Shown here one piece after another: positions 1-6,050 of a stretch of 9,287 bases of DNA. This DNA comes from an uncultured Bacteroidales bacterium (lineage in GTDB: Bacteria; Bacteroidota; Bacteroidia; Bacteroidales; Paludibacteraceae), in contig CALDPN010000108.1 of NCBI GenBank assembly GCA_937911235.1, forward strand, positions 1-9,287. Direction: 5' to 3'. The translations under genes were made by a program, and so were the position numbers. Position 1 is the first letter of the stretch. Each line of letters opens with the position of its first letter. Below the pieces are notes generated by a model. It searched no databases, was not told the DNA's origin, and saw only the letters and a program-made list of their open reading frames with translations.

Positions 1-2
1 GC

Positions 3-80
3 TACGCCGAAATCGCCCAAACCCTTGGCACCTCCATAGCCGCCGAAAAAACTGCTGAGTTAATTGTAGGTAGAGAGTAA
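3..80 (+). CDS. C-terminal end of an unrecognised protein (partial)
   Basis: An open frame enters from the left edge and ends with TAA at 78-80, giving 25 residues that start YAEIAQTLGTS and end ELIVGRE. The stretch is noticeably richer in G and C than the downstream genes. The YAEIAQTLG segment resembles part of a helix-turn-helix, but the fragment is too short to assign a family, and I do not recognise it. It could also be the terminal helix of an enzyme. The frame is supported only by being open to the edge and by its amino-acid composition. Confidence 0.5.
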   Translation, partial: YAEIAQTLGTSIAAEKTAELIVGRE

Positions 81-138
81 TAAACTCTAGTTTTTATTAA
101 AAAATCTTATCAGATATCCTAGTGTAGAGATAATTGCA

Positions 139-146
139 TATCTTTG
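139..146 (+). promoter_or_regulatory. Bacteroidota -7 promoter element (TATCTTTG)
   Basis: TATCTTTG matches the TAnnTTTG consensus exactly. It lies 19 bp before the ATG of the 58-residue membrane protein, so the transcript would have a leader of roughly ten bases. I see no convincing TTTG -33 box at the expected 19-21 bp spacing. It probably drives both the small gene and the protease gene behind it. Confidence 0.55.
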
Positions 147-165
147 CAATACTAAACTAAAGATT

Positions 166-342
166 ATGCATAAAAAGTTTCTTATAATTACACTTGTGAT
201 GAGTGTGGTGGCTTTTGCCGCTGCTGTGTATTTGTGTGTGGTGATGCCAGAAACCACAAATTTTGTGTTGGCAGGGGTGATAGCCTTAGCTGCAGTGTTT
301 TTCTACAAACAGATTAAGAATTTCCCAAAGGATAAAGAATAA
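166..342 (+). CDS. 58-residue two-helix membrane protein
   Basis: ATG at 166 to TAA at 340-342 encodes 58 residues, beginning MHKKFLIITLV. Residues about 5-27 form one hydrophobic helix. A second hydrophobic stretch (about 33-47) is followed by a basic, charged tail ending KNFPKDKE. Start support comes from the TATCTTTG box 19 bp upstream and the A/T-rich leader. The stop is 3 bp before the protease ATG, so the two genes are almost certainly co-transcribed. The length and two-helix layout suggest a small inner-membrane protein. I do not recognise the family, and the link to the protease is positional only. Confidence 0.6.
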   Translation: MHKKFLIITLVMSVVAFAAAVYLCVVMPETTNFVLAGVIALAAVFFYKQIKNFPKDKE

Positions 343-345
343 ATT

Positions 346-3135
346 ATGAAAAGAATTCTTCTTGCTTTGTGCTGCTTGGTAAGTGGCATGAGCCTTTTTG
401 CATACACTCATATACCTGCCGATAGTGCGGTGGTGAAGGGTGTGCTATCTAACGGACTAACTTATTACATCCGTCACAATGATTTTATACCAAATAGAGC
501 AGATTTTCGCATTGTTCAAAAGGTGGGATCTATTCAAGAAAAGCCAGAACAACGTGGTCTTGCGCACTTCCTTGAACACATGGCGTTTAATGGTACAAAA
601 CATTTTCCAGACAAAATGCTAATCAACTACCTAGAAACCATTGGTGTGCAATTTGGTGGCAATCTTAATGCTTTCACATCTGTAGATAAAACAGTTTATG
701 AAATTATGAATGTGCCAACAGAGCGTGTGGCTACAGTAGATTCTTGTCTTCTTATTCTTCGCGATTGGAGTGATGGTATATTACTAGAGGGTGAGGCTAT
801 AGACAAAGAACGTGGTGTGATAGAGGAAGAGTGGCGCACAAGAAACAACCCTGTGTTACGCCAAATGGAAGAAAATTCATCTATTATTTATGGTAGCGAT
901 AAATATGCAGACTGTATGCCAATAGGCAATATGGATGTAGTAAGAAATTGTTCATACGAAACACTTCGTGACTATTATCGCACTTGGTATAGACCAGATT
1001 TGCAAGGTATTATTGTGGTGGGTGATGTAGATGTGCAAAAAACAGAAGAAACTTTGAAGAAACTTTTTGCTGATGCAAAAGTGCCAGCAGGTGCACCAGA
1101 GCGCATCTATTATCCAGTTTCAGATTATGATGAACCTCGCATTGTAGTGTCTTCAGACTCAGAAACTCCTTATTCTTTAATTTGGTATTATCAAAAAGTG
1201 GAGGATTTTGCAGATTCGCTAAAGGATACAGAGGAAGATTTTAGAAATGATTTTGTTGCTTATCTTGTGTCTGATATGCTTAGTTCAAGACTTAGTGATA
1301 TTACAAAAGAAGAACAACCACCATTTACAAATGCTTATGCATCTTCTTCTTCTTTTCTTTTATCTGATAAACAAAAAAGTTTTTGTGTAGAACTGCAAGT
1401 GTCCACTGCAGGCGCTGAGGTGGCGTTTAAACGTATGATGGCTGAGGTGGAAAGAATACGTCGTTTTGGTTTTGCAGAAACTGAACTAGAACGTGCAAAA
1501 AAATCTTATTTAGCACTTGTAGAACAAACATATAATCATAGAAATCAGCACGAAAATGTTTATTATGTATATAAATACATTTCAAACTTTTTAGCAGGGG
1601 AAGCAATGCCATCGCTTGAAACAGAATTTGAACTCACAAAGAAAATATCTGAGGAAATTACACTAAATGAAGTTAATGCTTGGGTAAACTCATGGAACAA
1701 AAACAATGCTCTTATTTGGTTTTTGGGCTCGGATAAAAAAGAACTTCCTACAGAAGAATTTGTAAAAAACGAGTTGGCTGAGCTTTCAAATATAGAACTA
1801 GCTCCATACGAAGATGTTTCTTTGCCAGAGAGTATAATTCCAGAGGAAAGTGCTCCAGCAGGAGGAAAAATCTTAAAGAAAAAGTTGCATAAAATCGGCG
1901 CTATTGAATATAAACTTTCAAATGGGGTGGAGGTATTCTTTAAACAAACCGACTTTAAAGACGATGAAATATTGCTTTCTGCCAAAAGTTTTGGTGGCTT
2001 GGTAATGGCAGATTCTTTAAATGCGATAAGTGCTCGAGTTGCTGATGAAGTTTATTTATTAGGTGGTATTGGCACAATGAATAAAATTCAACTTGATAAA
2101 TTCTTATCAGACAAACGTACTGCGATAAATGCAAATATAGATGAATATACAGAGTCGTTAGGTGGTTATGCTTCTAAAAAGGATATAGATTATTTGTTTC
2201 AACTTTTATATGCGCATTTCACTGCTCTAAAATCTGATAATGCTGCATATAACTCATACGTTGAGCGCTTTATTTCTGAATGTAAAGACCGTGAAAAAAA
2301 TCCATATACAGCCATTAGAGACTCTATAGGTGAAGCAGTTTATGGTAATCATCCTTTGCAAAGAAGATTTAAAGCAGAAGATGTGCAAAATATTGATTAT
2401 GCAAAATCTTTAGCCTTCTTCAAGGAGCGTTTTTCTAATGCGGCAGACTTTAAATTTACAATTGTGGGCAGCATAGATGAAGCCACTTTGGAATCATATC
2501 TTGAAAAATATGTGGCATCGCTTCCTGTTTCTGGTAAACGCGAAAAAGTGAAATGTGCAGAGCCTATGGTTATAATAGGTAATAAGTCTGTTCGTTTCAA
2601 TAAACAAATGAATGTACCTGCTACCGTGGTATATATTCATAATTTTGTGAAAGTGAAACCTTCTGTAGATAGACTTTCGTATGATATTCTAGAAGCAGTT
2701 TTAGACTTAGTTTATACAGAAAAAGTACGTGAAGAGCAGGGAGGTACATATGGCGTAGGTACATACGTGGATGTGCAAAAGCTTCCTACAAAATATGCAG
2801 AAATGGTAATTCAGTTCTCTACAGATGCTTCTAAGATAGATGAACTTTTACCTATTGTATATACTGAGTTTGCAAATTTGGCTAAAGAAGGTCCTCGTGA
2901 GGCAGATTTGCAAAAGGTGAAAGAGCATATAAAAAAGACATATGATGAATATCTAAAAGACAATAATTATTGGATTAGTCGTCTTCAAGATTTTCAACTT
3001 TTTGGCAAAGATAATGGTGCCACATACCTAAAACGTTTAGATAAAGTATCTGCTAAAGATGTTAAGAAAGCTGCTGAAAGCCTATTGAAGTCAAATAACC
3101 AAAAAGAGATTATACAAGTGGGTGTGAATAAGTAG
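346..3135 (+). CDS. Secreted M16 (insulinase/PqqL-like) zinc metalloprotease
   Basis: This 929-residue protein has the usual length and two-half layout of Bacteroidales M16 peptidases. Residues 1-19 form a signal peptide (MKRILL, a hydrophobic core, cleavage probably after LFA) with no lipobox, so it is likely periplasmic. The inverted zinc motif HFLEH is at 74-78 (ligands H74 and H78, catalytic E77). A third ligand is expected about 77 residues on, near E155 in the DKERGVIEEEW segment. The second half carries a degenerate M16 domain (about 520-929) with REEQGGTYGVG, matching the R/Y substrate-binding motif of the family's C-terminal domains. These enzymes degrade peptides and small unfolded proteins inside a closed chamber. 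It follows the 58-residue gene by 3 bp and looks intact. The exact substrate cannot be told. Confidence 0.93.
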   Translation: MKRILLALCCLVSGMSLFAYTHIPADSAVVKGVLSNGLTYYIRHNDFIPNRADFRIVQKVGSIQEKPEQRGLAHFLEHMAFNGTKHFPDKMLINYLETIGVQFGGNLNAFTSVDKTVYEIMNVPTERVATVDSCLLILRDWSDGILLEGEAIDKERGVIEEEWRTRNNPVLRQMEENSSIIYGSDKYADCMPIGNMDVVRNCSYETLRDYYRTWYRPDLQGIIVVGDVDVQKTEETLKKLFADAKVPAGAPERIYYPVSDYDEPRIVVSSDSETPYSLIWYYQKVEDFADSLKDTEEDFRNDFVAYLVSDMLSSRLSDITKEEQPPFTNAYASSSSFLLSDKQKSFCVELQVSTAGAEVAFKRMMAEVERIRRFGFAETELERAKKSYLALVEQTYNHRNQHENVYYVYKYISNFLAGEAMPSLETEFELTKKISEEITLNEVNAWVNSWNKNNALIWFLGSDKKELPTEEFVKNELAELSNIELAPYEDVSLPESIIPEESAPAGGKILKKKLHKIGAIEYKLSNGVEVFFKQTDFKDDEILLSAKSFGGLVMADSLNAISARVADEVYLLGGIGTMNKIQLDKFLSDKRTAINANIDEYTESLGGYASKKDIDYLFQLLYAHFTALKSDNAAYNSYVERFISECKDREKNPYTAIRDSIGEAVYGNHPLQRRFKAEDVQNIDYAKSLAFFKERFSNAADFKFTIVGSIDEATLESYLEKYVASLPVSGKREKVKCAEPMVIIGNKSVRFNKQMNVPATVVYIHNFVKVKPSVDRLSYDILEAVLDLVYTEKVREEQGGTYGVGTYVDVQKLPTKYAEMVIQFSTDASKIDELLPIVYTEFANLAKEGPREADLQKVKEHIKKTYDEYLKDNNYWISRLQDFQLFGKDNGATYLKRLDKVSAKDVKKAAESLLKSNNQKEIIQVGVNK

Positions 3136-3141
3136 TCCTAT

Positions 3142-3189
3142 TAGGCTCAAAAAGAGCTAAGGTTTTCTACATATTTTTATGTTAATTTG
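3142..3189 (+). promoter_or_regulatory. Candidate promoter with 23-bp upstream element shared with the peptide operon
   Basis: A 23-bp element beginning TAGGCTCAAAAAG (3142-3164) recurs at 5200-5222 with two mismatches. In both places it ends 17 bp before a -7-like box: here TTAATTTG at 3182-3189 (one mismatch to TAnnTTTG), there TATCTTTG. Its end (GGTT) lies near where a -33 box is expected. Inside it, GCTC-AAAAA-GAGC forms a short inverted repeat that could be a protein-binding site. It would drive the small membrane genes that follow. Activity is inferred from position and repetition only. Confidence 0.45.
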
Positions 3190-3206
3190 TGTCGTTTATT
3201 TTTAAA
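3170..3206 (+). repeat. 37-bp direct repeat, copy 1 (copy 2 at 9083-9119)
   Basis: The 37 bases from CATATTTTTATG to TTTATTTTTAAA are identical, in the same orientation, to 9083-9119. The copies lie 5.9 kb apart and bracket the small membrane genes, the toxin-antitoxin unit, the peptide operon and the two unknown proteins. The sequence is A/T-rich and contains the TTAATTTG promoter-like box. It could therefore be a dispersed promoter or leader element, or a recombination scar. No integrase or transposase is visible. Confidence 0.75.
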
Positions 3207-3219
3207 AATAAGCGACACA
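3188..3219. other. 16-bp perfect-type hairpin (inverted repeat)
   Basis: Left arm TGTGTCGTTTATTTTT (3188-3203) pairs with right arm AAAAATAAGCGACACA (3204-3219) with no spacer and one T-G wobble (3195:3212). It lies 52 bp after the protease stop. It could act as a terminator for the protease transcript, or fold in the leader of the downstream transcript if the TTAATTTG box is used. The 9083-9119 repeat copy contains only the left arm. Confidence 0.65.
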
Positions 3220-3261
3220 TTTCTATATTATAGGTATATTAATTTTAAACAATATAACAAT

Positions 3262-3321
3262 ATGAAAAAAGAAAAAGACACTTACACAAGGTACATGGAA
3301 TACCTTGAAAAAAAATCGTAG
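3262..3321 (+). CDS. 19-residue upstream ORF, likely the true N-terminus of the next protein
   Basis: ATG at 3262, after a typical A/T-rich leader, opens a frame reading MKKEKDTYTRYMEYLEKKS before TAG at 3319-3321. The frame crosses a run of eight A (3308-3315). Removing one A would join it to the following frame and give a single 125-residue protein with a charged cytoplasmic N-terminus. The downstream frame on its own has only a weak TTG start inside this ORF, so a fused gene is the more natural reading. The cause could be a mutation, a sequencing error, or slippage on the A run. Confidence 0.45.
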   Translation: MKKEKDTYTRYMEYLEKKS

Positions 3322-3640
3322 TAAAAGAGCTATGAAAATCGCCCTTAAAACATGCTTCGTGTATGCGTCTCATTACGTTCCACTTATTGTTATTGCGCTG
3401 TCTGTTGTGGTAATAGGTTTGCTATTTGCAGATGTGTTTGCTTTTTGTGGCGCTGAAACTATTTCAGATTTGTGGTTTTATTCTATAGCGGCTCTCTTGG
3501 GTGCGAGTATATATTACGCAGTGGTGAGATATTTTACTTCAGATATTGATTTGCTTACATACGACCACCTTCCTTTTACAAGAGATATTCATAAAGAAAG
3601 GCGTGAGTTTGCGAAATGGTGGGCTGAAAATTATGAATGA
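3305..3640 (+). CDS. Small two-helix membrane protein, unknown function
   Basis: The open frame runs from a TTG at 3305 to TGA at 3638-3640 (111 residues). An alternative ATG at 3332 gives 102 residues. Residues about 23-46 form a strong transmembrane helix (VPLIVIALSVVVIGLLF). A second helix is at about 58-77 (DLWFYSIAALLGASIYYAVV). The soluble tail ends RREFAKWWAENYE. The natural start is probably the ATG at 3262, joined through the A8 run described separately. It is followed after 26 bp by another small membrane protein in the same direction. I recognise no family. The two-helix layout is clear from the sequence. Confidence 0.65.
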   Translation: MKKNRSKRAMKIALKTCFVYASHYVPLIVIALSVVVIGLLFADVFAFCGAETISDLWFYSIAALLGASIYYAVVRYFTSDIDLLTYDHLPFTRDIHKERREFAKWWAENYE

Positions 3641-3666
3641 TTAATTAACCTATAAAAATATTTGTT

Positions 3667-3867
3667 ATGTGGGAAGAAATAAAATACTATTTTTGGCACA
3701 AAAAACACGGCCTAAATTATATAAATTGGGGTCTTATTGAACGTAAGATTTTCTTAAAAAAAGCTTTTAAAGAAAATTTTCTTATGCCTGTTAAAATGGT
3801 TGCTATTCCAGGTCTAACAATAACCGCAATAATTATCATAACATTAAAATTGTGTGGCTACGCCTAA
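3667..3867 (+). CDS. 66-residue single-helix membrane protein
   Basis: ATG at 3667 follows an A/T-rich leader (ATTAACCTATAAAAATATTTGTT). The first 40 residues are basic and aromatic (MWEEIKYYFWHKKHG), and residues about 42-64 form one hydrophobic helix containing ITAIIIITL. A positive-inside reading puts the N-terminus in the cytoplasm. It is likely transcribed with the upstream two-helix protein, 26 bp away. No family is recognised. The A/T-rich base composition matches the downstream accessory genes more than the protease gene. Confidence 0.55.
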   Translation: MWEEIKYYFWHKKHGLNYINWGLIERKIFLKKAFKENFLMPVKMVAIPGLTITAIIIITLKLCGYA

Positions 3868-3915
3868 AAGTTGCAGAAGAAAAACAATCTGGAAATAAAA
3901 TAAATAGGTGAATTC

Positions 3916-3946
3916 TTGTAAAACTAAACAAATTTGTTTAGTTTTG
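3916..3946 (+). promoter_or_regulatory. Promoter of the toxin-antitoxin operon
   Basis: TTG at 3916-3918 and TAGTTTTG at 3939-3946 are separated by 20 bp, fitting the Bacteroidota TTTG / TAnnTTTG promoter with its usual spacing. The antitoxin ATG (3951) begins 4 bp after the -7 box, so transcription would start at or very near the start codon. The mRNA would then be leaderless or nearly so. Confidence 0.65.
3920..3945. promoter_or_regulatory. 26-bp perfect palindrome, likely autoregulatory operator
   Basis: The half-site AAAACTAAACAAA (3920-3932) is followed directly by its exact reverse complement (3933-3945). The palindrome fills the promoter spacer and covers most of the -7 box. Antitoxins with HTH domains commonly bind palindromes in their own promoters, so this is the probable binding site of the protein encoded 5 bp downstream. 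A protein bound here would exclude RNA polymerase. Confidence 0.75.
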
Positions 3947-3950
3947 TGGT

Positions 3951-4481
3951 ATGAAATTAGAACTAGACAAATTAAAAGGTATTCACCCAGGTATACTCGT
4001 TGGTCATTTGTTAAAGAAAAACAGTATCAAGAAGAAGGATTTTTCATTATTAGTTAATGAGCATCCTCAAACTTTGAGTGCAATTATACTTGGACGTAGA
4101 GCTATGAATACAACTTTATCAATGAAGATAGAGAAAGAATTTGGTTTGTCGGAAGGACTACTTATGTGTATGCAAGTGTATTATGATATAAACTTGTTAA
4201 AAAAGAATTCTTTTAAGAAACCTAATTTAGAAATATTTTCTAAAGTTTTGTTTTGGGATACTAAAATAGAAAATATAGATTGGGTGAAACATAAAAAGTA
4301 TGTAATCCAGAGAGTGTTTGCCCGTGGCAACGAACAGGAGATAAACGAAATAATAAGATTTTATGGGAAGGAAACCATAATTAAGCATCTTAATCTTAAG
4401 AATAAATTTGAACCAAATGTAAAAATTAACGCTAAAAAATTTTTAAATTATGAAGAAACTACATTACAACACAGTGTCTAA
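3951..4481 (+). CDS. HigA-like HTH antitoxin with DUF6922-like C-terminal domain
   Basis: This 176-residue protein appears to have two parts. Residues about 11-80 resemble the HigA-type XRE helix-turn-helix: an IHPG opening, the LGRRAMNTTLSMKIEKEFGLSEGL recognition region, and no enzymatic motif. Residues about 96-147 contain FWD, IDWVKHKKYVIQRV, a G-acidic turn and RFYGKETI, the pattern I associate with DUF6922. That small domain is often encoded next to AbiEii-type toxins. The protein probably neutralises the following nucleotidyltransferase and represses the operon through the 26-bp palindrome just upstream. Its end overlaps the toxin start by 32 bp, implying coupled translation. The HTH is clear. 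The DUF6922 assignment is from memory of the pattern. Confidence 0.8.
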   Translation: MKLELDKLKGIHPGILVGHLLKKNSIKKKDFSLLVNEHPQTLSAIILGRRAMNTTLSMKIEKEFGLSEGLLMCMQVYYDINLLKKNSFKKPNLEIFSKVLFWDTKIENIDWVKHKKYVIQRVFARGNEQEINEIIRFYGKETIIKHLNLKNKFEPNVKINAKKFLNYEETTLQHSV

Positions 4482-5091
4482 GACATTGATTAAGTGTTTA
4501 AAGGAATTGATGAAAGAACCTATTTTAGAAAATTTTATTCTTGTAGGTGGAACATCTTTATCATTACAATTAGGTCATAGAATATCAATAGATATTGACT
4601 TGTTCACAGACTCTCCTTATGGAAGTGTAGATTTTAAAGCAATCCAAAAAATGCTAAGAGAAAAATTTAATTTTTGTTTTGGAGAGTGTGGTGATGTTGT
4701 CAGTTTTGGTACGTCATATTTAATTGGTGATACAAAAGAAGACTCAGTTAAACTAGATTTATTCTATACAGAACCATTTATACGTGAGATACAATTGATT
4801 GATGGCATAAGAATGGCGTCTTTGGAAGATATAGTTGCTATGAAACTATATGTAATGGGTGATGGAGGTAGAAAAAAGGATTTTTGGGATTTAAATGAAC
4901 TTCAGTCTAAATTTACGCTGAATCAAATGTTAGATTTATATGAGGAAAAATTTCCATATGACTATACTAGAGAAGAAATAATAAAAGGGTTAAATGATTT
5001 TTCAAAAGCAGATGACGAGCCCAATCCTGTATGTTTTAGAAATAAACAGTGGGATTTAATCAAGTTGGATATGATTGATTTGGTTTCTTAG
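4450..5091 (+). CDS. Nucleotidyltransferase toxin, AbiEii/AbiGii family
   Basis: This 213-residue protein has the signature of AbiEii/AbiGii (MNT-fold) toxins. GGTSLSLQLGHR is at 33-44 and SIDIDLF at 46-52 (metal-binding D48 and D50). KLDLF at 101-105 supplies a probable third acidic residue (D103). MASLEDIVAMKLYVM is at 122-136 (K132), and RKKDFWDL at 141-148 has D144 and D147. Relatives transfer nucleotides, in studied cases to tRNA, and arrest growth as toxins or phage-abortive systems. All visible motifs are intact. The gene overlaps the antitoxin by 32 bp, which is typical for coupled expression, and is closed by two terminators. The target and the nucleotide used cannot be read from the sequence. 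Confidence 0.88.
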   Translation: MKKLHYNTVSKTLIKCLKELMKEPILENFILVGGTSLSLQLGHRISIDIDLFTDSPYGSVDFKAIQKMLREKFNFCFGECGDVVSFGTSYLIGDTKEDSVKLDLFYTEPFIREIQLIDGIRMASLEDIVAMKLYVMGDGGRKKDFWDLNELQSKFTLNQMLDLYEEKFPYDYTREEIIKGLNDFSKADDEPNPVCFRNKQWDLIKLDMIDLVS

Positions 5092-5098
5092 ACCTTCA

Positions 5099-5142
5099 CA
5101 CCCGCACCGCGCAAACCAAATGCCAGTGCGGGTGATTTTTTT
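5099..5142 (+). terminator. Intrinsic terminator after the toxin gene
   Basis: CACCCGCAC (5099-5107) pairs perfectly with GTGCGGGTG (5126-5134), followed by ATTTTTTT. The G/C-rich stem stands out from its A/T-rich surroundings and starts 8 bp after the toxin stop. Confidence 0.85.
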
Positions 5143-5144
5143 AT

Positions 5145-5180
5145 AAGAAGTTCTTATACGGAACTTCTTTTTTTTTTTTT
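5145..5180 (+). terminator. Second intrinsic terminator
   Basis: AAGAAGTTC (5145-5153) pairs with GAACTTCTT (5161-5169) across a 7-base loop, and the T run continues to 5180. With the hairpin just before it, this gives a double terminator that insulates the peptide operon from toxin-antitoxin transcription. Confidence 0.8.
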
Positions 5181-5199
5181 ACTAAAAAGGACCAAAAAC

Positions 5200-5247
5200 T
5201 AGGCTCAAAAAGGGCTATGGTTATTTAAATGGCATGGTCTATCTTTG
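5200..5247 (+). promoter_or_regulatory. Promoter of the peptide operon with shared 23-bp upstream element
   Basis: TATCTTTG at 5240-5247 matches TAnnTTTG exactly. Exactly 40 bp upstream begins the 23-bp element TAGGCTCAAAAAG... (5200-5222), which is 21/23 identical to 3142-3164 and sits at the same distance from the -7-like box there. The element ends near the expected -33 position and includes an imperfect inverted repeat GGCTC-AAAAA-GGGCT. The transcript would begin near 5254, leaving a leader of about 60 bases before the precursor ATG. Confidence 0.65.
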
Positions 5248-5314
5248 CGTAACAAATAGGAGGAAGCCGAAAATCCTGTTCAAGAGTAGGCAAAAATTAT
5301 TAAATTTATTTATT

Positions 5315-5434
5315 ATGAAAAAAATTAAATTATTTGCGGCATCATCTCGCATTCAAGGAAGAAAATCAAGTGGTAAAGAGGATGTTGTTTCATCTTACAA
5401 AAATTGGAGATCAGTAAGTGGTGATGCAAATTAA
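5315..5434 (+). CDS. Candidate RiPP precursor peptide, 39 residues
   Basis: ATG at 5315 opens a 39-residue ORF, starting MKKIKLFAASSRIQ and ending SGDAN. The frame extends upstream to an ATG at 5234, but that codon lies before the -7 box and cannot be in the main transcript. The peptide is polar, rich in Ser, Lys and Gly, and has no Cys. It sits directly after the promoter and ahead of a lasso B2-like peptidase, an adenylating enzyme and an ATP-grasp ligase, the usual place for a modified-peptide precursor. If cut before G15, the product would start GRKSSGKED. E22 or D23 (positions 8 and 9) could then close a ring, with Y28 and W31 as bulky tail residues. Against a standard lasso, the leader would be only 14 residues and position -2 is Ile, not Thr. 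Its role is inferred from context. Confidence 0.6.
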   Translation: MKKIKLFAASSRIQGRKSSGKEDVVSSYKNWRSVSGDAN

Positions 5435-5443
5435 TTAGTACAA

Positions 5444-5491
5444 AAACAAGACTGATAATAAACGATTTTAGGTTTAGAGTCAGTCTTGTTT
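5444..5491 (+). promoter_or_regulatory. Intercistronic stem-loop between precursor and enzyme genes
   Basis: AAACAAGACTGA (5444-5455) pairs perfectly with TCAGTCTTGTTT (5480-5491) around a 24-base loop. A moderately T-rich stretch (CTATTT) follows, which is weaker than a classical terminator. Such hairpins after RiPP precursor genes commonly allow partial readthrough or protect the short upstream mRNA, giving much more precursor than enzyme. It also argues against a TTG start at 5486 for the next gene, since that codon lies in the stem. Confidence 0.7.
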
Positions 5492-5506
5492 CTATTTAAG
5501 CAAAGT

Positions 5507-6049
5507 ATGTACAAAATAATAGATTTATATAAGAATACAGAAAAGTATGTATTTAATCCGTTCTTGGGATTTTTATATACAGTTTCAGGCTATGAGAGTC
5601 AAAATGATTATTTAGGATTGGATGAAAAATGTCCTTATCAAAATTTGATTCTAAATCCATACCAGATAAAAAAACGTAAAGTAGAGAAGGTTCCTCATAT
5701 TTCTACATTTGCAAAAATATATGCAAAAATTCTAGTGTTTTTATGTAAATATTGTTATCCTATAGCATATTTATTAAGTTATTGTCGTTTTAATATATAT
5801 GCCAATGCAGGAGAAGCTAATATGGCTTTTAGAAAGATTATCCACAATAAGCCTCAGAAGATATTATGTTTGTCGAGATCTATTTTTATTGCGACAACTT
5901 CTGCTAAATTTAAAGAAAGTGGAGCGATGTTTATAGGCTGTTTTTTTCCATCTAGAAATATGCATGCATGGATAGTAGAAGAAGGTATGCATGCAGATGT
6001 TTATGACTATTATTGGATTATGTACACCCCAGTAGCAATGATGAAATAA
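5507..6049 (+). CDS. Lasso-peptide B2-like leader peptidase (transglutaminase fold)
   Basis: This 180-residue protein matches the McjB C-terminal (lasso B2) peptidase family in its second half. CLSRS at 121-125 holds the putative nucleophile C121, HAW at 153-155 the catalytic H153, and D164 completes a Cys-His-Asp triad. The 32-residue Cys-to-His spacing equals that which I recall for McjB (Cys150/His182). B2 proteins cleave the leader from a lasso precursor in an ATP-dependent partnership with the cyclase. The first 100 residues are aromatic with several Cys (C42, C80, C83, C93) and a hydrophobic stretch near 70-92. I see no B1/RRE-like leader-binding domain there. ATG at 5507 is preferred over the TTG at 5486, which lies in the stem-loop. 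The stop is 1 bp before the next gene. Confidence 0.82.
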   Translation: MYKIIDLYKNTEKYVFNPFLGFLYTVSGYESQNDYLGLDEKCPYQNLILNPYQIKKRKVEKVPHISTFAKIYAKILVFLCKYCYPIAYLLSYCRFNIYANAGEANMAFRKIIHNKPQKILCLSRSIFIATTSAKFKESGAMFIGCFFPSRNMHAWIVEEGMHADVYDYYWIMYTPVAMMK

Positions 6050-6050
6050 C

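Noticed and set aside
81..165. Possible terminator near AATAAACTCTAGTTTTTATT
   Set aside because: The stem is short, A/T-rich and has a two-base bulge, so it is not convincing as an intrinsic terminator.
1427..2600. Three reverse-strand ORFs of 61, 140 and 67 codons inside the protease gene
   Set aside because: They lie fully antisense to a gene with strong motifs, have low-complexity Ser/Phe-rich translations typical of shadow frames, and have no promoter.
5234..5314. 27-codon N-terminal extension of the candidate precursor from ATG 5234
   Set aside because: The upstream ATG precedes the TATCTTTG -7 box at 5240-5247, so it would not be in the main transcript; the ATG at 5315 has a normal A/T-rich leader.
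5486..5506. Seven-codon extension of the B2-like peptidase from a TTG at 5486
   Set aside because: The TTG sits inside the right arm of the 5444-5491 stem-loop and adds no recognisable residues; ATG 5507 is a better start.
5961..5998. Two ATGCATGCA palindromes about 27 bp apart
   Set aside because: Both encode Met-His-Ala in the conserved HAW and downstream segment of the B2-like enzyme; coding constraint explains them.
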